Positions 8,339 to 17,014 of a DNA stretch of 64,000 nt are shown one piece after another. Position numbers and translations under genes: made by a program. Under the pieces are notes generated by a model. That model saw nothing but the letters and a program-made list of their open reading frames with translations, searched no databases and was not told where the DNA came from. Position 1 is the first letter of the stretch, and each line of letters begins with the position of its first letter. The DNA comes from Dyadobacter flavalbus (lineage in GTDB: Bacteria > Bacteroidota > Bacteroidia > Cytophagales > Spirosomataceae), in assembly GCF_006149045.1 (NCBI RefSeq), contig NZ_VBSN01000013.1, forward strand, positions 62,001 to 126,000. Direction: 5' to 3'.

Positions 8339-9428
8339 ATCTATTTCAATTCTTTACATTGACGACGAAGAGCACAACCTGCATTCCTTCAAAGCCTCTT
8401 TCCGAAAGCAGTATGATATCACCATTACGCCTTCCGTAGTGGAAGCCGAGCAGATTCTGGAAAGCAAGGACTTCTGTATTATTCTTGCCGATCAGCGCAT
8501 GCCGATTATGACCGGCGTACAGTTTTTCGAAAAAATACGGACCCGTTATCCAAAGCCGATCCGCATCCTCATCACCGGCCATACGGATATCGGCGCAGCG
8601 ATTGACGCGATTAACAAAGGAGAAGTTTTCAGGTTTATAGACAAGCCGTGGGATTACAAATATGTGGAAAATGCCATCACGCACGCCTACGATATTTACA
8701 AAACGCGGGAAGATCTCAAACAGCGGAACATGGAGCTGCAGAAAGCCAATGAAGAACTGGACAAATTCGTTTACAGCGCTTCACATGACCTGCGCGCGCC
8801 ACTGATGTCGGTACTCGGCATTGTAAACCTGGCGCTGATTGAAGACGACGTAAAGTCCCAGAATGAATATCTGGAACTCATTCGGCAATCGGTTAAAAAA
8901 CTGGATACCTTCATCATCAATATCATTGACTATTACAAAAATGCAAGAGGCGTGCCCGTTGTTACGAGCATTAATTTTGAGGAACTGATTACCGAGGTGC
9001 TGGCGACGATCAAGTATTTGCCCGAGTACGGAAATCTTCATTTTACAACAGAAATAGATCAGTCCGGCGTATTTATGTCGGATGTTATGAAACTGCGGAT
9101 TATATTTAACAATCTGATCAACAATGCCATCAAATTTCAGGACCCGGCCAAATCACAGCCCTTTGTACGTCTTTCGGTAAAATGCACTGCGGCGCATGCC
9201 AGGATCGTCATAGAAGACAACGGTTTCGGGATCAAGGAGGCGGATCAGGACAAGATATTCAAGATGTTTTACCGGGCGGGTGCCACAAACAGCGGCTCGG
9301 GTATCGGATTATACATTGTGCATGAAGCGATTATCAAACTGGGCGGCGAAATCCATGTAAAATCACAGCCAGGACAAGGGAGCCGGTTTGAAATCAATAT
9401 TCCTTCCATACAAAACAAACCGTCATGA
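8328..9428 (+). CDS. Hybrid receiver-histidine kinase, cytoplasmic
   Basis: 366 residues in the order receiver then kinase. The receiver (about 6-125) has YIDDEEHN, Asp55 in LADQRMPIMTG and KPWDY. A short coiled coil leads to HisKA with His153 in YSASHDLRAPLM, then HATPase_c with LINNAIKF, DNGFGIKE and GSGIGLYIV. No membrane segment and no sensor domain, so it likely receives phosphate from the upstream 7TM kinase (whose C terminus overlaps its start by 11 bases) and passes it on. Its receiver closely resembles the divergent lone regulator at 2323. Ends overlapping the next receiver gene by ATGA. Confidence 0.92.
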   Translation: MSNKSISILYIDDEEHNLHSFKASFRKQYDITITPSVVEAEQILESKDFCIILADQRMPIMTGVQFFEKIRTRYPKPIRILITGHTDIGAAIDAINKGEVFRFIDKPWDYKYVENAITHAYDIYKTREDLKQRNMELQKANEELDKFVYSASHDLRAPLMSVLGIVNLALIEDDVKSQNEYLELIRQSVKKLDTFIINIIDYYKNARGVPVVTSINFEELITEVLATIKYLPEYGNLHFTTEIDQSGVFMSDVMKLRIIFNNLINNAIKFQDPAKSQPFVRLSVKCTAAHARIVIEDNGFGIKEADQDKIFKMFYRAGATNSGSGIGLYIVHEAIIKLGGEIHVKSQPGQGSRFEINIPSIQNKPS

Positions 9429-9817
9429 GCGCACTGTTTAACTTTTTGTTAATTGATGACAGCGCCTTTGATCTGTTGATCTATGAGAAGTTTCTTTTAA
9501 AAAGCGGCATTTCAGAATCTGTCAGAACGTTCAATTCTGCCAGAGATGCCTTGAAATTCCTGCTGGATGAAGCAACATCTCTGCCGGAAACGATCATATT
9601 GCTGGATTTGCAGATGCCTGATATGAATGGCTTTGAATTCATCGAAGCATACGATGCAGCGCCTGATTTCCTGAAAGAAAAAATCCGGATCTTCATGCTT
9701 TCTTCCACGATTGATTCCCGCGATATTGAAAAAGCAAAGGCAAGCACGCATATTATTGACCTGCTTCCCAAGCCTTTAGACATAGCAAGCCTTAAAATGA
9801 AGCTTTCCATAAATTAA
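9425..9817 (+). CDS. Single-domain response regulator (Rcp1/CheY-like)
   Basis: 130 residues, receiver only: acidic pair LLIDDSAFD, phospho-acceptor Asp61 in LLDLQMPDMNGFEF, Ser/Thr switch in IFMLSSTID, and Lys in LLPKPLD. The loop spacing is like that of Rcp1-type receivers that pair with hybrid or phytochrome-like kinases. No output domain. Start codon overlaps the kinase stop (ATGA). Probably the terminal phosphate carrier or a sink in the cascade. No target promoter can be deduced. Confidence 0.88.
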   Translation: MSALFNFLLIDDSAFDLLIYEKFLLKSGISESVRTFNSARDALKFLLDEATSLPETIILLDLQMPDMNGFEFIEAYDAAPDFLKEKIRIFMLSSTIDSRDIEKAKASTHIIDLLPKPLDIASLKMKLSIN

Positions 9818-10126
9818 GCCTCATTTAACAATAACTGCATTTTTCAGCCAATTGAATGCGATAATCGGCTGAATGTAACTTTACGTATATAATTTATAAA
9901 ACAGGGCTTATTCTAAATATCGTATACACAGTTTGCCCTAAAATGTAACAATTTAAGAAAATAGTAATATTATTTATTCTGAAAACAAGCCGAAAAATCA
10001 GTAATTATTAAATTATTTTACTTATATTTATAATTATTATTATAAAATTTCAGGTTTTCCATGTTCAGGTATGTCTTTGTTGGTGTCGCAGAATCCCTGT
10101 ATATACATTAAAATACTCAATGATTG
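9818..10126 (+). other. AT-rich intergenic region with hairpin
   Basis: About 310 bases, strongly AT-rich. An imperfect 11-bp hairpin TTCAGCCAATT / AATCGGCTGAA (9843-9873, one mismatch) follows the signalling operon and may terminate it, although there is no proper U-tract. The rest probably holds the promoter of the 62-residue gene. No ORF of note. Confidence 0.4.
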
Positions 10127-10315
10127 ATGAAAACTGATAGCAAGACCCTGTCCGAAATTTTAAAGCTTCATGCAGAATACGTTAAAGAGGTTGAGTTCAG
10201 TGGTATTAAACCTTTGTCAATTGAAATTTACAAAACTAATTCTCACAACTTTGTACGCTGGATTCAGGATGATTTCAATCCCGGAAGCAAACTGCGCAGA
10301 GATGTAGCTAATTGA
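10127..10315 (+). CDS. Small hypothetical protein (62 aa)
   Basis: 62 residues from ATG 10127 (a TTG one codon earlier is also possible). Helix-rich and charged, with a central aromatic patch (SIEIYKTNSHNFVRWIQDDF). No signal peptide or membrane helix. I do not recognise it; there is vague resemblance to the helical start of integrase SAM-like domains but nothing conclusive. It is flanked upstream by 300 AT-rich bases and downstream by a strong intrinsic terminator, which together mark it as an independently transcribed gene. Confidence 0.55.
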   Translation: MKTDSKTLSEILKLHAEYVKEVEFSGIKPLSIEIYKTNSHNFVRWIQDDFNPGSKLRRDVAN

Positions 10316-10357
10316 CTGTTATTGCGAACACTATACTCAACGTTACCAATTCTTTGA

Positions 10358-10401
10358 AACTACCTTTCCTTTCTGCTGCAGAAAGGAAGGTAGTTTTTTT
10401 T
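10358..10401 (+). terminator. Strong intrinsic terminator
   Basis: An 18-bp stem with one bulged T (AACTACCTTTCCTTTCTGC against GCAGAAAGGAAGGTAGTT) and a tiny loop is followed by eight Ts (10394-10401). It ends the 62-residue gene. The stem is unusually long and stable. Confidence 0.9.
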
Positions 10402-10454
10402 ATGTCCGGATCTTTCTTAAGTTTGATGTACAAACCTGAATTTTTATTAACCCT

Positions 10455-10604
10455 ATGCTGTTTACACTCTTTAATTTACTGAAAGGCCGCTTTTCCAAAG
10501 ATGCGATCAATGAAGCAAAGGCCAGCGAAAAGCGAATGTCCCGTCAGGAAGCCCTTCAGCAGATGAGGAACATCGCCGCCAAGCGTACCGAAAAGAAAAA
10601 CTGA
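10455..10604 (+). CDS. Small basic hypothetical protein (49 aa)
   Basis: ATG at 10455 gives 49 residues: a short hydrophobic amphipathic start (MLFTLFNLLKGRF) followed by a highly charged, Lys/Arg/Glu-rich helix ending RTEKKN. No family recognised. It could be a small membrane-associated or nucleic-acid-contacting protein. Its stop codon abuts the stop codon of araD on the other strand (0 bases between), so the end is tightly packed. Supported only by composition and clean spacing. Confidence 0.45.
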   Translation: MLFTLFNLLKGRFSKDAINEAKASEKRMSRQEALQQMRNIAAKRTEKKN

Positions 10605-11309
10605 TCAGCAGCTCTGCCCGTAATAGGCATCCTTGCCGTGCTTCCGGAAATAATGCTTGTCTACAAGACTTTGTTTGATAGCCTGTGCCGACGGATTGAT
10701 CTGTAAAGTCAGAAACGCCATTTTTGCTATTTCTTCCAGCACCACGGAATTGTACACAGCTTTACCGGGATCTTTTCCCCATGTAAAAGGCCCGTGACAA
10801 GCTACAAGCACCATTTCCACTTCTTCCGGGCTCAGCCCTTTTTTGGTGAAAATATCCAGAATCTGGTTTCCGGTTTCCAGCTCGTAATCCCTCCGGATCA
10901 TTTCATCCGACATCACTTCCGTTACCGGTACCGAAGGCGTCAGATGATCTGCATGCGTCGTGCCAAGGTTTGGAATCGGCATGATGGCCTGTGCCCAGGC
11001 AACGGCATAAGTGGAATGCGTATGACAAACCCCGCCGATTGAAGGAAAGTTTTTATAAAGCAAGGTATGCGTTTTGGTATCCGAGGAAGGCCGCATTTTT
11101 CCCTCAACAACATTATTTTCCAGATCCACAATCACAATATCCTGAACCGTCAGTTTGCTGTAAGGTATGCCGCTGGGCTTAATCGCCACCACGCCCTCAT
11201 TCCGGTCAATGCCGCTTACGTTGCCGAAGGTGACGATGGCCAGTTCTTCTTTGGGTATTTCCATATTGGCCTCGTAGACCAATTCTTTTAGATAAGTATA
11301 TCTTGACAT
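10605..11309 (-). CDS. araD: L-ribulose-5-phosphate 4-epimerase
   Basis: 234 residues, the usual length. A class II aldolase fold: NVSGIDRNEGVVAIKPSGIP near the N terminus, the zinc-binding HTHSTYAVAWAQ motif, and HGPFTWGKDPGKAV; C-terminal HYFRKHGKDAYYGQ. It converts L-ribulose-5-phosphate to D-xylulose-5-phosphate, the last step of L-arabinose entry into the pentose phosphate pathway. Cytoplasmic. Last gene of an araB-araA-araD operon, 11 bases after araA. Regulation probably by the Nudix-type regulator at 14826. Confidence 0.96.
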   Translation of the reverse strand: MSRYTYLKELVYEANMEIPKEELAIVTFGNVSGIDRNEGVVAIKPSGIPYSKLTVQDIVIVDLENNVVEGKMRPSSDTKTHTLLYKNFPSIGGVCHTHSTYAVAWAQAIMPIPNLGTTHADHLTPSVPVTEVMSDEMIRRDYELETGNQILDIFTKKGLSPEEVEMVLVACHGPFTWGKDPGKAVYNSVVLEEIAKMAFLTLQINPSAQAIKQSLVDKHYFRKHGKDAYYGQSC

Positions 11310-11320
11310 GTAACCGGGAA

Positions 11321-12811
11321 TTATTTGTAATAGGCTTCACTCCATCTCAATTCATTTTTGAGTTGGCGCAAGGTTGTATTTTTATCAATAACCACCAGTT
11401 CCACACCCGTCATTTCCGCAAATGCTTCAATATGTTCTGTATGGAGGTTCTGGCTGTAAACGGTATGATGCGCACCGCCTGCGTATATCCATGCCGCACA
11501 GGCTGTCTGCATGTCCGGCTGAGGTTTCCAGAGAACGCGTGCAACCGGCAGTTTCGGAAGTTCTTCCGCTGTTTCCACCGCTTCCACTTCATTCACCAAA
11601 AGTCTGAAACGATTGCCCATATCAATCAGGGAAACATTGATGGCCGGACCGGCTTTCGAGTTAAAAACCAGCCGTACAGGATCTTCCTTCCCTCCGATTC
11701 CCAAGGCATGTATCTCGCACGACGGCTTGCCCTTTGCGATTGTCGGACAGATTTCTAGCATATGCGACCCCAGAACGAGGTTATTGGCCGGATTGAAATG
11801 ATAAGTATAATCTTCCATAAAGGAATTTCCGCCTTCCAGTCCGCTGCCCATTACTTTCAGCGCACGGACCATGGCAGCCGTTTTCCAGTCGCCTTCGCCG
11901 GCATAGCCGTAACCGGCCGCCATCATCCGCTGCGAACCGATTCCCGGCAGCTGCTTCATGCCATGCAGGTCTTCAAAAGTATTGGTATAACCCTTGAAAT
12001 TACCGTCTTCGAGGAAATGCTTCATTCCGAGTTCGATGCGGGCTGCATCGCACAGGGCTTGATACCTTTCGTTCCCTTTTCTGAGTTCCGGTGCAAGTGC
12101 GTACACAGCTTCATACTCTTCAGTCAGCAATCCGACTTCCTGATCCGAAACGGCATTGATCACGGCAACCAGATCACCGACCGCATGCGTATTGACGGAA
12201 AATCCGAAGGTCATTTCCGCAGCTACCTTGTCGCCTTCCGTAACGGCAACCTGACGCATATTATCCCCGAACCGAACAAACCTGGCGCCCTTCATGTCAT
12301 GCCTTGCAGCAGCTACACGCGTCCAATGCCCAACGCTGTCCGCAACATGCTGCTGCTGCCAATGCCCCACGATTACTTTACGGTTCAGCCGCATTCGGGT
12401 CATGATAAACCCGAATTCCCTGTCTCCGTGCGCCGACTGGTTCAGGTTCATAAAATCCATGTCAATGTCAGCCCACGGAATATCGCTGTTGTATTGCGTA
12501 TGCAGATGCAGCAATGGTTTTTGCAAAATCTGAAGGCCGCGTATCCACATTTTGGATGGTGAAAACGTATGCATCCATGCAATGATGCCAATGCATAAGC
12601 CCGTGCTGTTTGCTTCCTGCATGATGTTATAGATTTCATCAGGCGTTTTTACAACAGGCTTGAACACTACTTTTACCGGAACTGCCGGCAACTGGTCAAG
12701 GTAATTACTGATTTTAAGTGAATGTTCATCGACTTGGCGGAGTGTTTCTTCACCGTATAAATGTTGGCTCCCGGTTACGAACCAGACTTCAAATTGTTTC
12801 AGATCAAGCAT
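11321..12811 (-). CDS. araA: L-arabinose isomerase
   Basis: 496 residues, full length. Starts [20 protein letters not shown], contains [13 protein letters not shown] and [12 protein letters not shown], metal-site Glu regions around EDYTYHF and [10 protein letters not shown], and ends with SEAYY. Converts L-arabinose to L-ribulose with Mn(II). Cytoplasmic. Sits between araB (12 bases upstream) and araD (11 bases downstream) in one transcription unit. No abnormal residues seen in the visible motifs. Confidence 0.97.
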   Translation of the reverse strand: MLDLKQFEVWFVTGSQHLYGEETLRQVDEHSLKISNYLDQLPAVPVKVVFKPVVKTPDEIYNIMQEANSTGLCIGIIAWMHTFSPSKMWIRGLQILQKPLLHLHTQYNSDIPWADIDMDFMNLNQSAHGDREFGFIMTRMRLNRKVIVGHWQQQHVADSVGHWTRVAAARHDMKGARFVRFGDNMRQVAVTEGDKVAAEMTFGFSVNTHAVGDLVAVINAVSDQEVGLLTEEYEAVYALAPELRKGNERYQALCDAARIELGMKHFLEDGNFKGYTNTFEDLHGMKQLPGIGSQRMMAAGYGYAGEGDWKTAAMVRALKVMGSGLEGGNSFMEDYTYHFNPANNLVLGSHMLEICPTIAKGKPSCEIHALGIGGKEDPVRLVFNSKAGPAINVSLIDMGNRFRLLVNEVEAVETAEELPKLPVARVLWKPQPDMQTACAAWIYAGGAHHTVYSQNLHTEHIEAFAEMTGVELVVIDKNTTLRQLKNELRWSEAYYK

Positions 12812-12823
12812 TTAAGAGTTATT

Positions 12824-14518
12824 TCAAGAGTTAGTTAAAGCAGGAGTTATTGGGCTTTCATTTGTAATCTGCACATGCTGCAAAAATTCATTTTCCAGGA
12901 ATGCCCCGGACCGGAGATATTTCTGATAAAGCAACTGGTAAATTTCCGCCTGTTCCGGCCGTGGATTGTAAACCGTATCAAACCCTGAACTCATGGCTTG
13001 CTGCGCTTCCGGCAGTGTTTGATGAATACCCGATGCAACGGCTGCAAACATGGCTGCACCCAGTGCGCACGCCTGTTCCGAAGCAGCAACTTTAATGGGC
13101 ATATTCAAAACGTCCGCAAGTGTCTGCATCACAAACGGTGATTTTTTGGCAACACCCCCGATTGCAATCACCTGATGAATCGGGATGCCTTCGCTTCTGA
13201 ACCTTTCCACAATACTTTTTGACCCGTACGATGTGGCTTCCACCAGTGCCTTGAAAATCCGGGCATGATCGCTGGCAAGGTTCAAGCCCAGGAGAGCTCC
13301 TTTCAAGGTATGTTTGGCATCAGGAGTCCGGCGGCCGTTCATCCAGTCTACGGCAACAAGATCTTTTTCGGTGACTGGAAGTTCGGAAGCTTGCTGCGCG
13401 AGATATGGAATCAGTTTCTTCGACAATTCATGTGCTTCCTGGTCTCCAAGTAAATTCCTGACCGGCTCTACAATCAGCTTTGCAAACCAGGCATAAATAT
13501 CGCCAAATGCCGATTGTCCGGCTTCCATACCCAGCATGCCCGGCACAATGGACCCGTCCACCTGCCCGCAAATGCCTTTGATCAGCAAGTGCCCGGCTTC
13601 TTCATTGGGCGCGATCAGCATGTCACAAGTAGAAGTTCCGATTACTTTGCACAAAGAATATGGTTCGATGGAAGCGCCGACCGCGCCCATGTGAGCGTCA
13701 AAAGCCCCTACTCCGATGATTACATTGTCCGGAATGCCCAGCTTCTCAACCCATTTCGCAGAAATGACACCGAGTTTTTTATCCGAAGTTTCTGTATTTG
13801 TAAAAAGCCTGTCACGCATTCCGTCGAGCAAAGGATCGAGTTCCCTGAAAAAGGCATTGGAAGGCAGGCCGTCAAATTCCTGGTGCCATAATGCTTTGTG
13901 CCCTGCCGCACAGCGTGATCTTTTCAGTTTCAAGGGATCTGTATCGCCGGTAAGTTCCGCCGATATCCAGTCGCAGTGCTCCACCCACGAGAACGCCTTT
14001 TCCCGTACATCCGGATCAACCCTGAGAATGTGCAGCATTTTAGCCCAGAACCATTCCGAAGAATAAATGCCGCCTACATATTTTGTATAATCCACCGGCC
14101 AGTTATGTGCCAGCAAATTGATTTCTTCTGCCTCGGCATTGGCTGTATGATCTTTCCAAAGCACAAACATGCCGTTCGGATTATCTTCCATTCCGTCAAG
14201 CAAGGCCAAAGGCGTGCCGTTCCGGTCAACGGCTACGGGCGTAGAACCGGTTGTGTCTACAGAAATGCCGCGGATGTTTTCCCGGACCTCGGCCGACGAT
14301 TTTTCCAGTGCATGCAATACGGCCTGTTCCAGTCCTTCCAGATAATCGAGCGGATGCTGGCGAAACCGGGATACAGAGGCATCGCAGTATTTGCCCTGCT
14401 TCCATCTCGCATATTCCTGAACGGCCGTTCCGGCGTGCGCCCCGGTGCGTGCATTTACAATGAGTGTGCGTACGGAGTCCGTACCAAAATCAATTCCAAT
14501 TACGTAATCTTCGGTCAT
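12824..14518 (-). CDS. araB: Ribulokinase
   Basis: 564 residues, FGGY carbohydrate kinase. N-terminal phosphate loop YVIGIDFGTDSVRTLIV, substrate region GISVDTTGSTPVAVD, GVGAFDAHMGAVG, and C-terminal ATP-binding IAIGGVAKKSPFVMQTLADV. Phosphorylates L-ribulose. First gene of araBAD in this orientation; the promoter must lie in 14519-14825, which also carries a 7-bp tandem repeat. The family usually has about 550-570 residues. Confidence 0.96.
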   Translation of the reverse strand: MTEDYVIGIDFGTDSVRTLIVNARTGAHAGTAVQEYARWKQGKYCDASVSRFRQHPLDYLEGLEQAVLHALEKSSAEVRENIRGISVDTTGSTPVAVDRNGTPLALLDGMEDNPNGMFVLWKDHTANAEAEEINLLAHNWPVDYTKYVGGIYSSEWFWAKMLHILRVDPDVREKAFSWVEHCDWISAELTGDTDPLKLKRSRCAAGHKALWHQEFDGLPSNAFFRELDPLLDGMRDRLFTNTETSDKKLGVISAKWVEKLGIPDNVIIGVGAFDAHMGAVGASIEPYSLCKVIGTSTCDMLIAPNEEAGHLLIKGICGQVDGSIVPGMLGMEAGQSAFGDIYAWFAKLIVEPVRNLLGDQEAHELSKKLIPYLAQQASELPVTEKDLVAVDWMNGRRTPDAKHTLKGALLGLNLASDHARIFKALVEATSYGSKSIVERFRSEGIPIHQVIAIGGVAKKSPFVMQTLADVLNMPIKVAASEQACALGAAMFAAVASGIHQTLPEAQQAMSSGFDTVYNPRPEQAEIYQLLYQKYLRSGAFLENEFLQHVQITNESPITPALTNS

Positions 14519-14825
14519 ATAAGGTGAGGAATAAGGTCAATGCGAATTTGTATTTATGGCTTTTGGCTTTTGGCTTTTGGCTTTTGGCTTTTGGCTTTTG
14601 AATATAAATTTTTAAAAACAGTCCGTGTTACTGATCAATAGCCTGAAATTTGTTTTGGAATGATATAATTTAATTAATCAGTTAACAAATATAATTAAAT
14701 ATGTTTATAGTGTTTATTTGACACAATTTAAGATGCCGGTTATAATCCAATCAGTTCAGGTTCCCGGTTCACACGGCATGTGTGCATTCTGCTGTCTTTA
14801 CAGACCAATAAAATACCCTTTTCCC
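14519..14825 (-). other. Intergenic region upstream of araB
   Basis: About 300 bases between araB and the 3' end of its probable regulator gene. It holds the GGCTTTT repeat, an AT-rich block (14640-14710) likely to contain the araB promoter, and a weak palindrome GTGT-N7-ACAC at 14710-14724 that might be an operator. No ORF. Promoter position cannot be fixed by eye. Confidence 0.45.
14558..14599. repeat. Six tandem copies of GGCTTTT
   Basis: Six exact 7-base units run from 14558 to 14599, starting 40 bases upstream of the araB start. Seven is not a multiple of three and the array is non-coding, so copy-number change would alter promoter-to-start spacing rather than a protein. Related words (AGCTTTTAGC, GCTAAAAGC) appear in other intergenic repeats at 38581 and 59960. 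Confidence 0.9.
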
Positions 14826-15530
14826 TTACACCTGTTTCATGGAATCCGGCATAAAATTCCAGAACGAATGAAATTTTTCTCTATACTTCAAGGTGTCCAG
14901 CCGGTATAAAGTAGCTTTTTTTGTGGCGCTGTTGTTGTTTTTAAAACCGGTATCAATCAGCAAACCGGTGGAAAGCAGCTTTCGGCTGAAATTTCTGCGA
15001 TCAATCGGAATATTGTAAATGGCCTCATATAGTTTCTGAAGCTGCGGAATTGTAAATAGATCCGGTAAAAGTTCAAACCCGATCGGATGCAAGGCGGCCT
15101 TGTATTTAAGATGTTCAATAGCCCTGCAAACCATTTCTTCATGATCAAATATCAGTTTAGGCCGGTTTTCCAGTGAAATCCAGTAGGCATTGTGACTGCG
15201 GACTGCCTCCGAATCGTGATAATCAATCCGGATCAGTGCAAAAAACACAACGGAAACGGTGCGCTCCGCCGAATCCCTGTCTACTTTCCCGAATGTTTCC
15301 AGCTGCTCGACATAAATATTTTTCAGTCCGGTCAGGTTGTATAATATCCTCGACGCACCATCCGTAAGATCTTCATCCAGATTAAGAAAGCCGCCCATTA
15401 ATGACCATTTTCCGCTTTCCGGCTCAAAGTTTCTCTTGATCAGCAGTAATTTGATATCCTTTCCGTCAAAACCAAAGATAATACAGTCAATAGCAACAAG
15501 TATACGCGATGCTTGCGGATAATTATTCAT
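14826..15530 (-). CDS. araR: Nudix-related transcriptional regulator (AraR-type)
   Basis: 234 residues. An N-terminal Nudix-like domain (about 5-140) is followed by a winged-helix DNA-binding domain (about 150-225, FTIPQLQKLYEAIYNIPIDR and NFSRKLLSTGLLI). The Nudix box is degenerate: GGFLNLDEDL is followed by SRILYNLTGL instead of the REUxEE motif, so it should bind a ligand rather than hydrolyse one. This is the family of Bacteroidetes arabinose repressors, and adjacency to araBAD supports that role. The symbol is by analogy. Ligand and operator are not shown by the sequence. Confidence 0.8.
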   Translation of the reverse strand: MNNYPQASRILVAIDCIIFGFDGKDIKLLLIKRNFEPESGKWSLMGGFLNLDEDLTDGASRILYNLTGLKNIYVEQLETFGKVDRDSAERTVSVVFFALIRIDYHDSEAVRSHNAYWISLENRPKLIFDHEEMVCRAIEHLKYKAALHPIGFELLPDLFTIPQLQKLYEAIYNIPIDRRNFSRKLLSTGLLIDTGFKNNNSATKKATLYRLDTLKYREKFHSFWNFMPDSMKQV

Positions 15531-15961
15531 GTAAACAGAGTTAGAGCAGTGCAGTCCGATGATGCTTATGTTACTTTAATGGTTATTGTGACGCAAGATT
15601 TTCTTAAGGTAACACAATTTCATACCAAGAAAGTAAAAAATACAACCGGACTACTTGGCCAAATAACTGCATAAGTAATAAATATTCCCAATAAATTTAT
15701 GTATCGCTCTAAAATTCCGGCCGGATTCACAAACATAGTTGCACGGCCTATGTAGACAAACCTGCAAGAAAATTCTTCACGCCTGCAAAATCCTGCATGC
15801 AACGGCCCCTGCGGGGCCTCCTGTTTCCCGGAAAGCCAAAAGGTGTTGCCGCGTCATACCCCGTAGCGGCCGCCTCTTTCCATTCGGAATGCTTCCATTT
15901 AAAAACTATTTGCCGATATTTAAATCCCGAACAACCATCCGTTTTCAATAAACTTTTTACA
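15531..15961 (+). other. Divergent intergenic region with GC-rich hairpins
   Basis: 430 bases with no convincing gene. The left half is AT-rich and probably carries the regulator's promoter. The right half contains two compact GC-rich inverted repeats, GGCCCC-TGC-GGGGCC (15804-15818) and GCCGC-N13-GCGGC (15848-15870), standing out against the AT-rich surroundings. Open frames across this block on either strand look non-genic. Confidence 0.5.
15804..15870. repeat. Pair of GC-rich palindromes, REP-like
   Basis: Two hairpins 30 bases apart: a 6-bp stem with 3-base loop at 15804-15818 and a 5-bp stem at 15848-15870. Such paired GC-rich palindromes in spacers are typical of REP/MITE-like elements, but no second copy was seen in this window, so this remains a suggestion. 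Confidence 0.3.
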
Positions 15962-16804
15962 ATGAAAAAAATCATCCTTTGTTTTACTTTCCTGCTGATG
16001 TTAACTCAAATTTCACAGGCACAAAAATCGGCTTACATTAACATTGCATCCTATAACCTGCGGTACAATACACCGAATGACGGCATCAATGCATGGCCAA
16101 ACCGCAAAGAAAATGTCAAAGGATTGATCCGTTTTCATGAATTTGAAATTTTCGGGGTTCAGGAAGCACTTGTCGGACAATTAAAGGATGTAGCCGAATT
16201 AACTGATTTTACTTACATCGGAAAAGGCCGTGACGACGGCAGGGAAGGTGGCGAACATTCGGCTATTTTTTATAAAAAAGATCGGTTCAAACTGCTGACA
16301 TCCGGCGATTTCTGGCTGAGCGAAACGCCCGAAAAACCGGGCAAAGGCTGGGATGCAACTTGCTGCAACCGGATTTGTTCGTGGGGAAAATTCCAGGACG
16401 TTATTTCCAAAAAAGAATTCTTCTTTTTCAATGTTCATTTTGATCATCAAGGCGTTGAAGCACGCAAGCAATCCGGTACTTTAATGGTAAGGAAAATCAA
16501 TGAAATTGCAGGAAAGTCAACCGTTATCCTGACTGGTGATTTCAATTCTACGCCGGACACTGAACAGATCCAATCCATCAAAAGCATTCTGAACGATTCG
16601 CACGATGTAACCAAACAGCCTGCATATGGACCCGAAGGCACTTTCAACAGCTTTAAATTCGATGCATTAATGGACAAAAGAATTGATTATATATTCGTCA
16701 GTAAAAATATTGAAGTGCTTAAATACGGCGTTTTAACGGATGCAAATGAGCAGCGTTATCCTTCGGATCATCAGCCGGTCTTCATAAAAGCTTTGATCAG
16801 ATAA
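15962..16804 (+). CDS. Secreted endonuclease/exonuclease/phosphatase family protein
   Basis: 280 residues from ATG 15962; the frame is open further upstream but the signal peptide (MKKIILCFTFLLMLTQISQAQ) fixes the start. EEP-fold motifs: IASYNLRYN, FGVQEALVGQL (metal Glu), FFNVHFDHQG, LTGDFNSTPD, and C-terminal YPSDHQPVF with the catalytic Asp-His. Members cleave phosphodiesters in nucleic acids, lipids or small molecules; this exported form could be a nuclease, sphingomyelinase-like enzyme or inositol phosphatase. Stands alone; no operon partner. Confidence 0.88.
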   Translation: MKKIILCFTFLLMLTQISQAQKSAYINIASYNLRYNTPNDGINAWPNRKENVKGLIRFHEFEIFGVQEALVGQLKDVAELTDFTYIGKGRDDGREGGEHSAIFYKKDRFKLLTSGDFWLSETPEKPGKGWDATCCNRICSWGKFQDVISKKEFFFFNVHFDHQGVEARKQSGTLMVRKINEIAGKSTVILTGDFNSTPDTEQIQSIKSILNDSHDVTKQPAYGPEGTFNSFKFDALMDKRIDYIFVSKNIEVLKYGVLTDANEQRYPSDHQPVFIKALIR

Positions 16805-17014
16805 AGTTAAAAACCGCCGGTTAAAACAACCTGAACGGTCAGCAGAAAGCTAAATTATTGAAAGATCAAATGGCTGTTTATCGAAAAACATTTCGGACAA
16901 ATAACAGTTTTCCCAGACACCTTCATGCACTGCTGCTTGATGTTATTTTCAAGCGGCAGTTGACTGATTCCGCTAACAATGATAAAATCAAAAGCTGCGC
17001 TGAACCTATCCGGA

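Noticed and set aside
11762..12562. Long open frame (266 codons) on the plus strand
   Set aside because: It lies wholly antisense to araA, has no domain pattern, signal or start context, and is explained by codon bias of the real gene.
14710..14724. GTGT-N7-ACAC as a defined AraR operator
   Set aside because: Only four-base arms, no second copy near araB or the regulator; mentioned as a weak candidate but not called.
15748..15975. 75-codon minus-strand frame across the GC-rich hairpins
   Set aside because: It overlaps the signal-peptide start of the endonuclease/phosphatase gene and its composition follows the palindromes; treated as non-coding.
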